From Alsobacter sp046349155 (lineage in GTDB: Bacteria; Pseudomonadota; Alphaproteobacteria; Rhizobiales; Beijerinckiaceae), in the NCBI GenBank assembly GCA_046349155.1, contig JAXMCW010000001.1, positions 682,001 through 746,000 of the forward strand: 64,000 nucleotides of DNA, given 5' to 3'. This document shows, piece by piece, positions 16,901 through 25,998 of the stretch. The stretch's first letter is position 1. The number at the start of each line of letters is the position of its first letter. The notes below the pieces were generated by a model, which did not search any database, had not been told where the DNA came from, and saw only the letters and a program-made list of their open reading frames with translations. The translations under genes were made by a program, and so were the position numbers.

Positions 16901-18832
16901 TCAGGCCGCGCGGGATCTCGTGCGCCGTGCCTGGTGGCCGCCCTCGTCCGCCCGGAACTCGAACCGGGAGACGAGCTGCTCGAGCCCTGCCGTCTGCTGC
17001 TCGGTGACAGCGAGCGCGGCGTTGGTCTCCTCCACGAGCGCCGCGTTCTGCTGCGTCATGTCGTCGATCCTGTCCACCTCGCGGCCGAGCGCGACGATGT
17101 CCTGGCTCTGGGCGCCGGAGGCGCTGGAGATCGTGTCCATCAGGCTCGCCACGTCGTTCACCGACTGCGCGATGCGCCCGAAGATCTCGGAGGTCTGGCC
17201 GACCAGTGCGACGCCCGTGTCGACATCGCTCTGGGCGGTCACGATCAGCTGCTTCACGTCGTTGGAGGCTCCGGCCGCGCGCTGGGCGAGGCCACGCACT
17301 TCCGCAGCCACCACAGCGAAGCCGCGTCCGCTGTCGCCCGCGCGCGCCGCCTCGACGGCGGCGTTCAGGGCGAGCAGGTTGGTCTGGAAGGCGATGTCGT
17401 CGATGAGATCGATGATGTCGGAGATCTTGCGCGATGACTGGGCGATGCGCTCCATCGCGTCCGACGCGGCCCCGATCGCCGTCTCGCTCTCGGCGGCGCC
17501 GCTGCCCGCGACGCGCGCGAGCTGGGCCGCCTCGGCCGCCTTCCGGGCGTTCTGCTGAAAGGCCTCCGAGAACGAGCCGAGCTTGGAGGTCGTGGCCGCC
17601 ACCACGGAGGCCTGATCCGACGTGCGCGAGGCGAGGTCGGTGACGCCGGCCAGGATCTCGACCGTCGCGGACCGCACCGCCGTCGAAGCCTCGGTGAGGC
17701 GCGCCAGCGTCTGCTCGAACTCGGCGGCCAGCGCGTTGGTGTCGTCCTTCAGCCTGGCGAAGGCGCCGACATAGGCGCCGGTGATGCGAGCCTGCAGGTG
17801 GCCGCCAGCCAACTGGCGCAGCACGTCCTGCGTCTCCGAGACGCCCGCGTCGAAGGTGGAGAGCAGCTGGTCGAGCTGGTCGGCCAGTTGCTGGAGGTCG
17901 GCGTCGGTGTCGGCGCGTCCCACGCGGCGCGACAGGTCGCCGGCCACGGCTGCGCCGATCACCTCGGCGAAGCGCTGCTGCAGGTTCGCGATGCGCGAGG
18001 CGCGGGCGATGGCGTCCTTGTCCTGCGACTTGCGGGCCTGCTCCAGCTCCCGGATCGCATGATCGGCGGCCTGCGCGTTGCGCAGGATCTTGGCGATCGC
18101 GCCGAGTTCGTCGCTGCGCTCCGTGCCGGGAATCTCGACGGCCTCGTGGGCCATTACCCGGCGCAGCGCCTCGGCGGTCTCGGCCAGCGGCCGGCGGATC
18201 GTGCGGACCACGGTCCAGACGGCGAGCATGGTCAGGATGAAGGCGGCCACGAGCGAACCCGCAAGGAAGCCCACTTCCAGGACCTGCGTCAGCTCGGCGT
18301 TCTTCTCCGCGTCGGCGTCGGCGCGTTCACGCGTGGCGTTGAGAAGAGAGGTGACGCGATCGTTCAGCGCGTTGCGGTTGGCGCGGTTGACGTCGTTGTT
18401 GCCCAGTTCGTTGGCGGTCTTCGGAGAGACCTCGGTCCCCACGCGCGCAAGGTCGCGGCGGAACGTGCCGAACTCGCGGGTCTTCTCGACGAGCGCGCGG
18501 CTTTCGGGCGTGTTCTGCAGCGCGTCGAGCCTGGCCGCGATCTCCTCGGCCTCGCCGACCGCCTGCAGCAGTCCCTTGGCGAAGGGCTTGGCCGCCTCGA
18601 CCGAGGCGGCGGCGTAGATGCCGCGGCTCTCCATCACGGCACGGTAGATCGTGCCGTTGAGCCGTTCCGCGAGCTGGGCCTGCTGCCGGCTTGCGTCGAC
18701 GCGGGCTGCGTTCTGGCTCTGCGCGCGGAGCGCCAGGCTGCCGGCGAAGGCGACGGCCACCGCCGTGAGGCCGGCCGCCGCCACCACCACCAGGGCCCTG
18801 TTTCCAATGGATGCCCGCAACCACCTGCGCAT
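16901..18832 (-). CDS. Methyl-accepting chemotaxis protein
   Basis: A 643-residue chemoreceptor with start ATG 18832 (MRRWLRASIGNRALVVVAAA). Order: first membrane helix (about 12-32), a four-helix-bundle-like periplasmic sensor (33-190), second helix (EVGFLAGSLVAAFILTMLAV), HAMP, a linker with a further HAMP-like stretch (AAVAGDLSRRVG), and the signalling domain with tip DIAFQTNLLALNAAVEAARA. No C-terminal pentapeptide for CheR docking is seen. The open frame continues upstream without a stop, but that part is out of family and overlaps the divergent gene. The ligand is unknown. Confidence 0.92.
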   Translation of the reverse strand: MRRWLRASIGNRALVVVAAAGLTAVAVAFAGSLALRAQSQNAARVDASRQQAQLAERLNGTIYRAVMESRGIYAAASVEAAKPFAKGLLQAVGEAEEIAARLDALQNTPESRALVEKTREFGTFRRDLARVGTEVSPKTANELGNNDVNRANRNALNDRVTSLLNATRERADADAEKNAELTQVLEVGFLAGSLVAAFILTMLAVWTVVRTIRRPLAETAEALRRVMAHEAVEIPGTERSDELGAIAKILRNAQAADHAIRELEQARKSQDKDAIARASRIANLQQRFAEVIGAAVAGDLSRRVGRADTDADLQQLADQLDQLLSTFDAGVSETQDVLRQLAGGHLQARITGAYVGAFARLKDDTNALAAEFEQTLARLTEASTAVRSATVEILAGVTDLASRTSDQASVVAATTSKLGSFSEAFQQNARKAAEAAQLARVAGSGAAESETAIGAASDAMERIAQSSRKISDIIDLIDDIAFQTNLLALNAAVEAARAGDSGRGFAVVAAEVRGLAQRAAGASNDVKQLIVTAQSDVDTGVALVGQTSEIFGRIAQSVNDVASLMDTISSASGAQSQDIVALGREVDRIDDMTQQNAALVEETNAALAVTEQQTAGLEQLVSRFEFRADEGGHQARRTRSRAA

Positions 18833-19078
18833 GCCGTCCCGCGCCTTCCTGAGCCCTACCGGCTCGCTGTCGCAGACAACATAGGTCAAACCTCTCAACA
18901 AACTTTCATTGATCGATTTCAAGCGAACGCAATGATTTGGCGAACCGGCGGCTGACGCATGTCCAGCCCGCGGCGGCTCGGGAAATGCCTTGTTCCCCCT
19001 TAACGGAAACGCAAAAACACGGTTGTACGGTGAGATCGTGGTCAGCTCAGGTTGTGTTGGCCGATCTCGGATAGAGGC

Positions 19079-19909
19079 ATGGCGGCGACCCAGATCCATT
19101 TCATCGATCCGTGCGGCGGCATGCTTCTCGTCGTCTGCGCCGACGGCTCGCGCGTGCTGTTCGGAAACCAGATCGGGCTCGGCACGACGAACGACGTTCT
19201 TCAGCGGCTCTTCGAGGTGCTGGAGGACGGCGCCATCGACTATTTCGTTCCCGCCGGCATGGACAGCGAGGGCGCCGTCGGTCCCGAGGACATCAGCGAG
19301 TTCTTTCCCGTCAAGAGTTGCCTCGAACTGGCGGGGCAGGGCGACGCCTATCCGCAATCCTACCTGAACTTCCGCGGAGAACGCGAGGTCGAGACGGTCG
19401 AGCACGACGACATCATGGAGTTCGGAGACACGCAGATCCGGCTTCTCGCGGCCCGCACGCCGCACGAGACGGCGGAGGGTGCGCTGCGTCCCGTCGTGAT
19501 GCGCGTGACCCACGGGGGCGGCGAGGACGCCTGTTCCGCCATCTGCGCGGGCATGACGAAGGGGACGGACTGGCTGGAGATCATGCAGGCGGAGGAGATC
19601 ACCGCGGACTGCCTGATCGTCGACGGCCGCCACCCTCTCGACATCATCATCACCACGCGACCCAAGGGCAACGTCAGCGCCGACCATCTTCGCAAGATGG
19701 CGCCGCGCACGGTAATCCTCGGCGCGGACGCCGGTGCAGCGAACGACCTTCGCGTCGCCGCGCGCGAACTCTACGGGCACATGACCCGCCTGAACCCCGG
19801 CGGGGAGGGCCTCGTCGAGGTCAAGAAGACGGCGTGGTGCTCGCTGTCGCTGGGTGACGGGCGCGTGGCCATCGCCCAGGAGCCCCGCGCCATCGGCAAG
19901 GTCGCCTGA
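19079..19909 (+). CDS. ComEC-type metallo-beta-lactamase fold protein lacking the metal-binding residues
   Basis: A 276-residue protein whose order of strands matches the soluble hydrolase domain of ComEC/Rec2: IHFIDPCGGMLLVVCADGSR (normally FIDVGQGDA...), then GAIDYFVPAGMDSEG (normally IDYLVLTHPDADH), FGDTQIRLLA, VVMRVTHGGG, ADCLIVDGRHPLDI (normally ADVLKVGHHGS), MAPRTVILGADAG and WCSLSLGDGRVAIA. All His/Asp metal ligands at the expected positions are replaced, so it is probably a non-catalytic homologue, perhaps binding nucleic acid or a partner. The upstream ATG at 19052 lacks support. It is divergent from the chemoreceptor. The homology call is from pattern reading only. Confidence 0.6.
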   Translation: MAATQIHFIDPCGGMLLVVCADGSRVLFGNQIGLGTTNDVLQRLFEVLEDGAIDYFVPAGMDSEGAVGPEDISEFFPVKSCLELAGQGDAYPQSYLNFRGEREVETVEHDDIMEFGDTQIRLLAARTPHETAEGALRPVVMRVTHGGGEDACSAICAGMTKGTDWLEIMQAEEITADCLIVDGRHPLDIIITTRPKGNVSADHLRKMAPRTVILGADAGAANDLRVAARELYGHMTRLNPGGEGLVEVKKTAWCSLSLGDGRVAIAQEPRAIGKVA

Positions 19910-19942
19910 CGGCTGGACGGTCCGCCTCCGGGCCCCCCGGGG

Positions 19943-20158
19943 TCAGACGGCGATCCGGCCGCGCGCGCGCTCGGCGGCTTCGAGGCTGCGGGCCAGAGCG
20001 CCGCCGGCAGGCCTCCCGGGAAGGTCGTCGTAGAGCGATTCAGGCGTCCGGATCGGATTTTCGTTCTCGTCGCACAGCGGCGCGCGCTCCGCGACCAGGA
20101 CCAGGATCACCACGCAAAGTGCGTTGAAAAACAGGTAGATCAGGACGACCGACGGCAT
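19943..20158 (-). CDS. Small membrane-anchored hypothetical protein, 71 aa
   Basis: MPSVVLIYLFFNALCVVILV is one hydrophobic helix, followed by a soluble tail (LCDENENPIRTPESLYDDLP) and an Arg/Ala-rich end. GAGGAGA precedes ATG 20158 at good spacing; an alternative ATG at 20173 has none. No family is recognised. Confidence 0.6.
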   Translation of the reverse strand: MPSVVLIYLFFNALCVVILVLVAERAPLCDENENPIRTPESLYDDLPGRPAGGALARSLEAAERARGRIAV

Positions 20159-20261
20159 GGGACGTCTCCTCAATGAGGAAAGACTGGGACCCCGTGGTTA
20201 ATGAATGGTTAACGTTTGCGCGTAACGCCTGTTCCGTCGGTGAGCAGAAGCCCTGACGTCC

Positions 20262-23200
20262 TCAGGCCTCCTTGTGCTGGGACATCTTCTCCAGTTGGGA
20301 GACCTTGCCGCCCGCGATCCTGATCGTCAGGAAGCGCAGCACCACGTAGAAGACGGGCGTGAGCAGGAGCCCGAAGATCGTCACGCCGGTCATGCCGAAG
20401 AACACGGCGGTGCCGAGCGCCTGGCGCATCTCCGCGCCGGGCCCCGTGGCGATCACGAGCGGCACGACGCCGAGGATGAACGCGAAGGCCGTCATCAGGA
20501 TCGGGCGCAGGCGCAGACGGCAGGCCTCGACCACCGCCGAGATCGGGTCCATGCCCTCCTTCGCCTCCGCCTCGCGCGCGAACTCGACGATGAGGATGGC
20601 GTTCTTGGCCGCCAGCCCCACCAGCACGACGAGGCCGATCTGGGTGAGGATGTTGTTGTCCATGCCGCGCGCGGACACGCCGAGCAAGGCGGACAGGACG
20701 GCCATCGGCACGATCATGACGATCGCGAAGGGGAGGGACCAGCTCTCGTACTGGCCCGCCAGCACAAGCAGCACGAACAGGACCGACAGGGCGAAGATGA
20801 AGACCGCCGTGTTGCCCGTGCTCTTCTCCTGGAAGGCCAGGCCCGTCCACTGGAAGCCGATGCCGGGCGGCGAGACCTGCCTGGCGAGCGCCTCCATCGC
20901 ATCGAGCGCCTGGCCCGACGAAATGCCGGGTGCGGCCGTGCCCTGCACCGGGACCGAGGGATACATGTTGAAACGCTGCACGAGATCGGGGCCGCTGACC
21001 GACTTGACCTCGACCAGCGTGCCCAGCGGCACGAGCGCGCCCGAGGAGGAGCGCACCTTGAGGCGCTGGATGTCGCTCTCCTCCAGCCTGAACTTCTGGT
21101 CGGCCTGCGCGCGCACCTGGTAAAGCCGCCCGAAGGCATTGAAGTCGTTCACGTAGGCCGTGCCGAGGTTGACCTGCAGCGTCTCGAAGATGTTGGGGAT
21201 CGGCACGTTCAGCATCCGCGCCTTGGTGCGGTCGATCTCCAGGTAGACCTGCGGAGAGTTCGCCGTGAAGGTCGTGAACACGCCCGTCACGTCCTTGTTC
21301 CCGCGCGCGGCGCCGAGGAGCTGGTAGGCGGTGGCGAGCACGCGGCGAACGTCCGCGCTCTGGCGTTCCTGCAACTGCATGGTGAAGCCGCCGGAATTGC
21401 CGATGCCCGGCACGGGCGGCGGCGGCACCGCGATGATGAAGGCCTCCTCGATCGCCTGCATGCGGCCGAACAGGTCACCAATGATCTTTTGCGCCGGCAG
21501 CTTGTCCTTGATGCGTTCGTCGAACGGCTTGAACTTCGCGAAGATGGCGGCGGCGTTGGAGGCGACGGTGAAGGTCGCGCCGGAAAAGCCGCTGAAGGCG
21601 ATCGCGTGCTCGACGCCGGGCGTCTCCAGCATCACCTTGCTCGCCCGCTGCACCACGGCGTCGGTGCGCGACAGCGATGCGCCGTCGGGCAACTGCACCA
21701 CCACGATCGCGTAGCCCTGGTCCAGCGTGGGGATGAAGCCGGTGGGAACGGAGCGCAGCATGTAGGCGGTGCCGCCGAGCAGGCCGAGGTAGATCGCCAT
21801 CATCACCAGCCGGTGGCGCGTGACGTAGCGGACGGCGCCCGCATAGCCATTCGCGGTCTTGTCGAAGCCGCGGTTGAACCTGTCGGCGAAGGCCGCTCCC
21901 AGCTTCGCGATCGGGTTGGTCGGCTTTTCGTGCGTGTGCGGCTTGAGCAGCAGCGCGGCGAGCGCCGGCGACAGCGTCAGCGAGTTGAACGCGGAGATCA
22001 CCGTCGACACCGCGATGGTGAGCGCGAACTGCTTGTAGAACTGCCCGGAAATCCCGGGGATGAAGGCCGTCGGGATGAACACCGCGCAGAGCACGAGCGC
22101 GATGGCCACCACGGCGCCGCCCACCTCGTCCATCGTCTCATGCGCGGCGTCGCGTGGCGTCATGCCGCGCGCGATGTTCCGCTCGACGTTCTCCACGACG
22201 ACGATGGCGTCGTCCACCACGATGCCGATGGCGAGCACCATGCCGAAGAGGGTCAGGGTGTTCAGCGAGAAGCCCATCAGCTGCATGATGGCGAGCGTGC
22301 CGATCAGCGAGACCGGGATGGCGACGATGGGAATGATCGCCGTGCGCCAGCTCTGCAGGAACACGATCACGACGATCACGACGAGGATGATCGCCTCGCC
22401 CAGCGTCTTGTAGACCTCTGCGACGCTGTCGCGGATGAACTCGGTGGGGTTGTAGACGATCTGGTACTGGATGCCGGCCGGGAAGTCCTGCTTCAGCCGC
22501 TCCATGGTGCGGATGATCTCCTCGGCGGACGCCAGCGCGTTGGTGCCGGGCCGCTGGAAGATGCCGAGCGCCACGGCGGGCTTGTTGTCGAGGTAGGAGT
22601 TCGTGACGTAGTCCTGCGCGCCAAGCTCGACGCGCGCCACGTCCTGCACGCGGATGAGCTGGCCCGTCTCGGTCGCCTTCACGATGATGTCGCGGAACTG
22701 GCGGGGATCCTCGAAGCGACCCTGCGTCGTCACGATGAACTGGAAGGCGTTGTCGGTGGGGGCGGGCTGAGTTCCCAACGCGCCGCCGGACACCTGCACG
22801 TTCTGCTGCTGGACCGCCGTGACGACGTCGCCCGCCGTGAGGCCGAAGGCGGCGAGCTTGTCGGGGTCGAGCCAGAGGCGCAGCGAATATTGCCGCTCGC
22901 CGAAGATCGTGAGGTCGCCGACGCCATCCAGGCGCAGCAGCACGTCGCGCACATTGTTGCGGGCGTAGTTGGAAATGTAGAGCTGGTCGTAGCTGTCGTC
23001 GGGCGACAGCATGTGGACGACCATCATGAGGTCCGGCGAGGACTTCAGCGTCGTCACGCCGAGCCGGCGGACCTCCTCCGGCAGGCGCGGCGTGGCGATG
23101 GCGACGCGGTTCTGCACGAGCACCTGGGCCGTGTCGAGGTCGGTGCCGAGCTTGAAGGTGATCGAGAGCGACATGCTGCCGTCGCTCGTGGAGTAGGAGG

Positions 23201-23441
23201 ACATGTAGAGCATGTTCTCCACCCCGTTGATCTCCTGCTCGAGCGGGGTGGCGACGGTGGCCGCCACCGTCTCGGCATTGGCGCCGGGATAGGTGGCGCG
23301 CACCACGATGTTGGGCGGCGCGATCTCCGGATATTGCGCGACGGGCAGCGCGAAATAGGCGATCGCGCCCACAAGGACCAGGACGATGGAGAGGACCGAG
23401 GCCAGGACGGGCCGGTCGACGAAGGTGTGCGCGAATTTCAT
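20262..23441 (-). CDS. RND multidrug efflux permease (HAE1, AcrB/MexB type)
   Basis: A 1059-residue inner-membrane proton-driven transporter. It starts MKFAHTFVDRPVLASVLSIV, contains large periplasmic loops and the proton-relay motif GIVVDDAIVVVENVERN (the Asp pair of AcrB Asp407/408), and has twelve membrane helices in two repeated halves. It forms a tripartite pump with the membrane-fusion protein encoded 54 nt upstream in the same operon. No outer-membrane channel gene is adjacent, so it must share one, as many AcrAB-type pumps do. Likely substrates are hydrophobic drugs or aromatic electrophiles, given the divergent gene pair. Confidence 0.96.
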   Translation of the reverse strand: MKFAHTFVDRPVLASVLSIVLVLVGAIAYFALPVAQYPEIAPPNIVVRATYPGANAETVAATVATPLEQEINGVENMLYMSSYSTSDGSMSLSITFKLGTDLDTAQVLVQNRVAIATPRLPEEVRRLGVTTLKSSPDLMMVVHMLSPDDSYDQLYISNYARNNVRDVLLRLDGVGDLTIFGERQYSLRLWLDPDKLAAFGLTAGDVVTAVQQQNVQVSGGALGTQPAPTDNAFQFIVTTQGRFEDPRQFRDIIVKATETGQLIRVQDVARVELGAQDYVTNSYLDNKPAVALGIFQRPGTNALASAEEIIRTMERLKQDFPAGIQYQIVYNPTEFIRDSVAEVYKTLGEAIILVVIVVIVFLQSWRTAIIPIVAIPVSLIGTLAIMQLMGFSLNTLTLFGMVLAIGIVVDDAIVVVENVERNIARGMTPRDAAHETMDEVGGAVVAIALVLCAVFIPTAFIPGISGQFYKQFALTIAVSTVISAFNSLTLSPALAALLLKPHTHEKPTNPIAKLGAAFADRFNRGFDKTANGYAGAVRYVTRHRLVMMAIYLGLLGGTAYMLRSVPTGFIPTLDQGYAIVVVQLPDGASLSRTDAVVQRASKVMLETPGVEHAIAFSGFSGATFTVASNAAAIFAKFKPFDERIKDKLPAQKIIGDLFGRMQAIEEAFIIAVPPPPVPGIGNSGGFTMQLQERQSADVRRVLATAYQLLGAARGNKDVTGVFTTFTANSPQVYLEIDRTKARMLNVPIPNIFETLQVNLGTAYVNDFNAFGRLYQVRAQADQKFRLEESDIQRLKVRSSSGALVPLGTLVEVKSVSGPDLVQRFNMYPSVPVQGTAAPGISSGQALDAMEALARQVSPPGIGFQWTGLAFQEKSTGNTAVFIFALSVLFVLLVLAGQYESWSLPFAIVMIVPMAVLSALLGVSARGMDNNILTQIGLVVLVGLAAKNAILIVEFAREAEAKEGMDPISAVVEACRLRLRPILMTAFAFILGVVPLVIATGPGAEMRQALGTAVFFGMTGVTIFGLLLTPVFYVVLRFLTIRIAGGKVSQLEKMSQHKEA

Positions 23442-23495
23442 CGGCTGCGTTCCGGCGCGGGGGCGAGGGCGGGCGTCAGGGAGCCTCGGGCGGCG

Positions 23496-24656
23496 TCACG
23501 AGGCCTCGCGCGTCGGCGGCAAGGTCGTCATCTTCGGCTCGATCTTCACGCCGGGCCGGATCCGCGTGAGGCCGTTGACGACGATGGTCTCGTCGCCCTT
23601 GAGGCCCTCGCGGATCACCCGGTAGCCGTCCTGCTTCGGGCCGGGGCGCACCTGCGTCGGCTTCACCGAGCCATCGTCCCCGACGACATAGACCACCCGG
23701 CGGTCCTGGTCGCTGGCGATCGCCTCGTCAGGCACGAGCACGCCCTTGTAGACGTCGGAGCCCACGATGCGGATGCGCCCGAACATGCCGGGCGTGAGGA
23801 AGAAATCGGGATTGTCGAAGACGGCGCGCAGCCGCATCGTGCCGGTCGCGGAGTCGAGCCGGTTGTCGATGAAGTCGAGGCGGCCCTTGCGCGTGGGCTC
23901 CTTGTCGCCGGTCACCGCCACCATGACCTCGCTCACGGGAGTGGCGAGGTTGCGGCTCTTGTTCAGGCCGGCCTTGGCGTAGGCCACGAAGCTGCGCTCG
24001 TCGACGTCGAAATAGAACTGGATCGGGTCGAGCGAAACGATGGTGGTGAGCACCGTGGAGTTGGCCGTCACGAGGTTGCCCTCCGTGACCAGCTTGCGCG
24101 AGATGCGGCCGCTCACCGGCGCCTTGATCTGCGTGAAGTCGAGGTCGAGCCGCGCGCTCTCGAGCGCCGCCTTGGCGCCGGCGAGGTCGGCCTCCGACGT
24201 CAGGAAGGCCTGACGCCGCTGGTCGACGGTCTGGTCGGAGATGTTGCCGGTCTTGCGCAGCGATTCCGCGCGCTCGAGGTCGTTCGAGGCGAAGTCGAAC
24301 TGGGACTGCGCGACCGTGACCGCCGACGCCGCCTTGTTGTAGGCCGCCTCGTAGGGACGCGGGTCGATGGTGAAGAGGAGGTCGCCCTGCTTCACGAAGC
24401 CGCCGTCCTTGAACGAGACCTTGTCGAGGTAGCCGGTGACCCGGGAGCGGACCTCCACGAAGTCCGTCGCCTCGAAGCGGCCGGTGAATTCGTCGTATTC
24501 CGTGATGTCCTTCACGATCGGCTTTGCGACCGAGACGGGCGTGGGGCCGCCCTGCTGGGCCTGTGCGTGGTTGCCCGCGAAGGCCAGCGCGCCCGCGAGG
24601 GCGAGAAGACGGACGATCTCACCCGGCGACGGGGTCAGCACATCACGGAGGGCCAT
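23496..24656 (-). CDS. RND efflux periplasmic adaptor (membrane-fusion protein)
   Basis: A 386-residue AcrA-type protein. It begins MALRDVLTPSPGEIVRLLAL with a signal sequence ending near NHAQAQQGGP. Next come the lipoyl half-motifs (YDEFTGRFEATDFVEVRSRV and APVSGRISRKLVTEGNLV), an alpha-hairpin coiled coil between them, and the beta-barrel and membrane-proximal domains. There is no lipobox Cys. It bridges the RND pump and the outer-membrane channel. AAAGGA upstream supports ATG 24656; the open frame continues upstream but that part is the control region. Confidence 0.94.
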   Translation of the reverse strand: MALRDVLTPSPGEIVRLLALAGALAFAGNHAQAQQGGPTPVSVAKPIVKDITEYDEFTGRFEATDFVEVRSRVTGYLDKVSFKDGGFVKQGDLLFTIDPRPYEAAYNKAASAVTVAQSQFDFASNDLERAESLRKTGNISDQTVDQRRQAFLTSEADLAGAKAALESARLDLDFTQIKAPVSGRISRKLVTEGNLVTANSTVLTTIVSLDPIQFYFDVDERSFVAYAKAGLNKSRNLATPVSEVMVAVTGDKEPTRKGRLDFIDNRLDSATGTMRLRAVFDNPDFFLTPGMFGRIRIVGSDVYKGVLVPDEAIASDQDRRVVYVVGDDGSVKPTQVRPGPKQDGYRVIREGLKGDETIVVNGLTRIRPGVKIEPKMTTLPPTREAS

Positions 24657-24824
24657 GGTCGTGGTCCTTTGGAGGCCGGAACGGAAGGCAGGGGCGCCCA
24701 ATCGTCGCCGGAGCGAGCGGAGATGACGTGAAAGCATGACGCCCGCGTGTCGCGGAACCGCCCGTCTCTCGCGGAAAGAGTGACACTGCCCCTGCGCATC
24801 AGGCAAGATCGCGCTCACGCGTTC

Positions 24825-24926
24825 TTGCACTGGTGCGAAGAAGTCCCGTGCCCGGATGGCGAGCGCGGCCGGACTTTGCAGGTTTTGCAAGGCGCAGCCT
24901 GCGGATGAGCGTTTGCAGGCGTGCAA
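24825..24926. promoter_or_regulatory. Three TTGCA-N4/5-TGCAA motifs in the divergent efflux/dioxygenase control region
   Basis: Within 102 bp of the 350-nt divergent gap are TTGCA-CTGG-TGCGA (24825-24838), TTGCA-GGTTT-TGCAA (24876-24890) and TTGCA-GGCG-TGCAA (24913-24926). The shared half-site and spacing suggest operators for one dimeric regulator (MarR, TetR or LysR type). No such regulator gene is in the window. Confidence 0.5.
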
Positions 24927-25006
24927 GCAATTTACTCTGGCATGGCGCGCCGTGCGCCTTATCTCGGCGGCATGAGGCGGCGCATCGACCGCCGGGAGAT
25001 CCAGCC

Positions 25007-25939
25007 ATGACCCACCACGGCATCCACCACGTCACCGCCATCGCCGGCCCCGCGCGGCGCAACCTCGACTTCTACACGCGGGTGCTCGGGCTGCGGCTCG
25101 TCAAGAAGACGGTCAACTTCGACGACCCCGGCACCTACCATTTTTACTTCGGCGACGAGGCCGGCTCCCCCGGCACCATCCTCACGTTCTTTCCCTGGGC
25201 GCATGTCGCGCCCGGACGGATCGGCGTGGGCGAGACGCGGGAGACCGCGTTCCGCGTGCCGGAAGGCTCCATAGGCTACTGGACCCAGCGCCTGCTCGCC
25301 GCCGGCGTCGCGAGCGAGGGCCCCGTGCGCCGCTTCGGGGAGAGCGTGCTCACCTTCCGCGATCCCGACGGGATGCCGCTGGCGCTCGTCGGCGTGAGGG
25401 GAGCGGAGGCCGAACCCGCCTGGTCGACGGCCGATGTCCCGGCCGAGCATGCGGTGCGCGGGTTCCAGGGCGTGACGCTGCTGCTGGCCGACGCGGGGCC
25501 CACCGGCGCGATCCTGACGGACGTGCTGGGCTTCGCCGAGGCCGGGCGAGAGGGCTCGCTCGTGCGCTACGCCACGCCGCAGGGCGGCATTGGGGCCATC
25601 GTCGACATCGACGTGGCCTCCGGCCCTTCGCCGTCGCGGCCGGGCGCCGGCTCGACGCACCACATCGCGTTCCGCGCGAAGGACGATGCAGAGCAGGAGG
25701 CCATGGTCCGCAAGCTCGCGGAGAACCACCGGATCCGCACGACCGAGCAGCGCGACCGCAACTATTTCCGCTCCGTCTACTTCCGCGAGCCCGGCCGGGT
25801 GCTGTTCGAGATCGCCACGGACATCCCGGGCTTCGCGGTGGACGAGGCGAAGGCAGAGCTGGGCCAGGCGCTGAAGCTGCCGGCCTTCCTCGAGCCGCGC
25901 CGCCCGCAGATCGAGGCGGCGCTGCCCGACCTCGCCTGA
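25007..25939 (+). CDS. Ring-cleaving dioxygenase, VOC/glyoxalase family (MhqO-like)
   Basis: A 310-residue two-module VOC protein. The N-terminal module starts GIHHVTAIAGPARRNLDFYT and the C-terminal one holds GSTHHIAFRAKDDAEQEAM and YFREPGRVLFEIATDIPGFA. The metal-site residues are the His of HHVT, the His of THHIAF and the Glu of LFEIA. Homologues such as MhqO and LinE-like proteins open hydroquinones or catechols. It is followed by an MhqD-like hydrolase and is divergent from an RND pump, which fits an inducible quinone-defence unit. GGGAGA precedes ATG 25007. The substrate is inferred from relatives. Confidence 0.85.
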   Translation: MTHHGIHHVTAIAGPARRNLDFYTRVLGLRLVKKTVNFDDPGTYHFYFGDEAGSPGTILTFFPWAHVAPGRIGVGETRETAFRVPEGSIGYWTQRLLAAGVASEGPVRRFGESVLTFRDPDGMPLALVGVRGAEAEPAWSTADVPAEHAVRGFQGVTLLLADAGPTGAILTDVLGFAEAGREGSLVRYATPQGGIGAIVDIDVASGPSPSRPGAGSTHHIAFRAKDDAEQEAMVRKLAENHRIRTTEQRDRNYFRSVYFREPGRVLFEIATDIPGFAVDEAKAELGQALKLPAFLEPRRPQIEAALPDLA

Positions 25940-25960
25940 TCCGACCCCATCCTCATGAAA

Positions 25961-25986
25961 CGCCCCGCGCCGCCCGGCGCGGGGCG
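25961..25986 (+). terminator. Intercistronic hairpin
   Basis: CGCCCCGCGCC-GCCC-GGCGCGGGGCG is a perfect 11-bp stem with a 4-nt loop in the 59-nt gap between the dioxygenase and the hydrolase. With no T-tract it more likely protects or attenuates the transcript, lowering expression of the second gene, than ends it. Confidence 0.55.
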
Positions 25987-25998
25987 TGGAGTTCCCCC

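Noticed and set aside
16634..17437. Plus-strand frame between the Cys-rich secreted protein and the second chemoreceptor
   Set aside because: Arg/Ala-rich, runs antisense into the chemoreceptor signalling domain, no ribosome site.
20274..24731. 1485-codon open frame antisense to the RND pump genes
   Set aside because: Shadow frame caused by GC bias; its translation is His/Arg/Asp-rich with no domain, while the opposite strand encodes a clear RND permease and adaptor.
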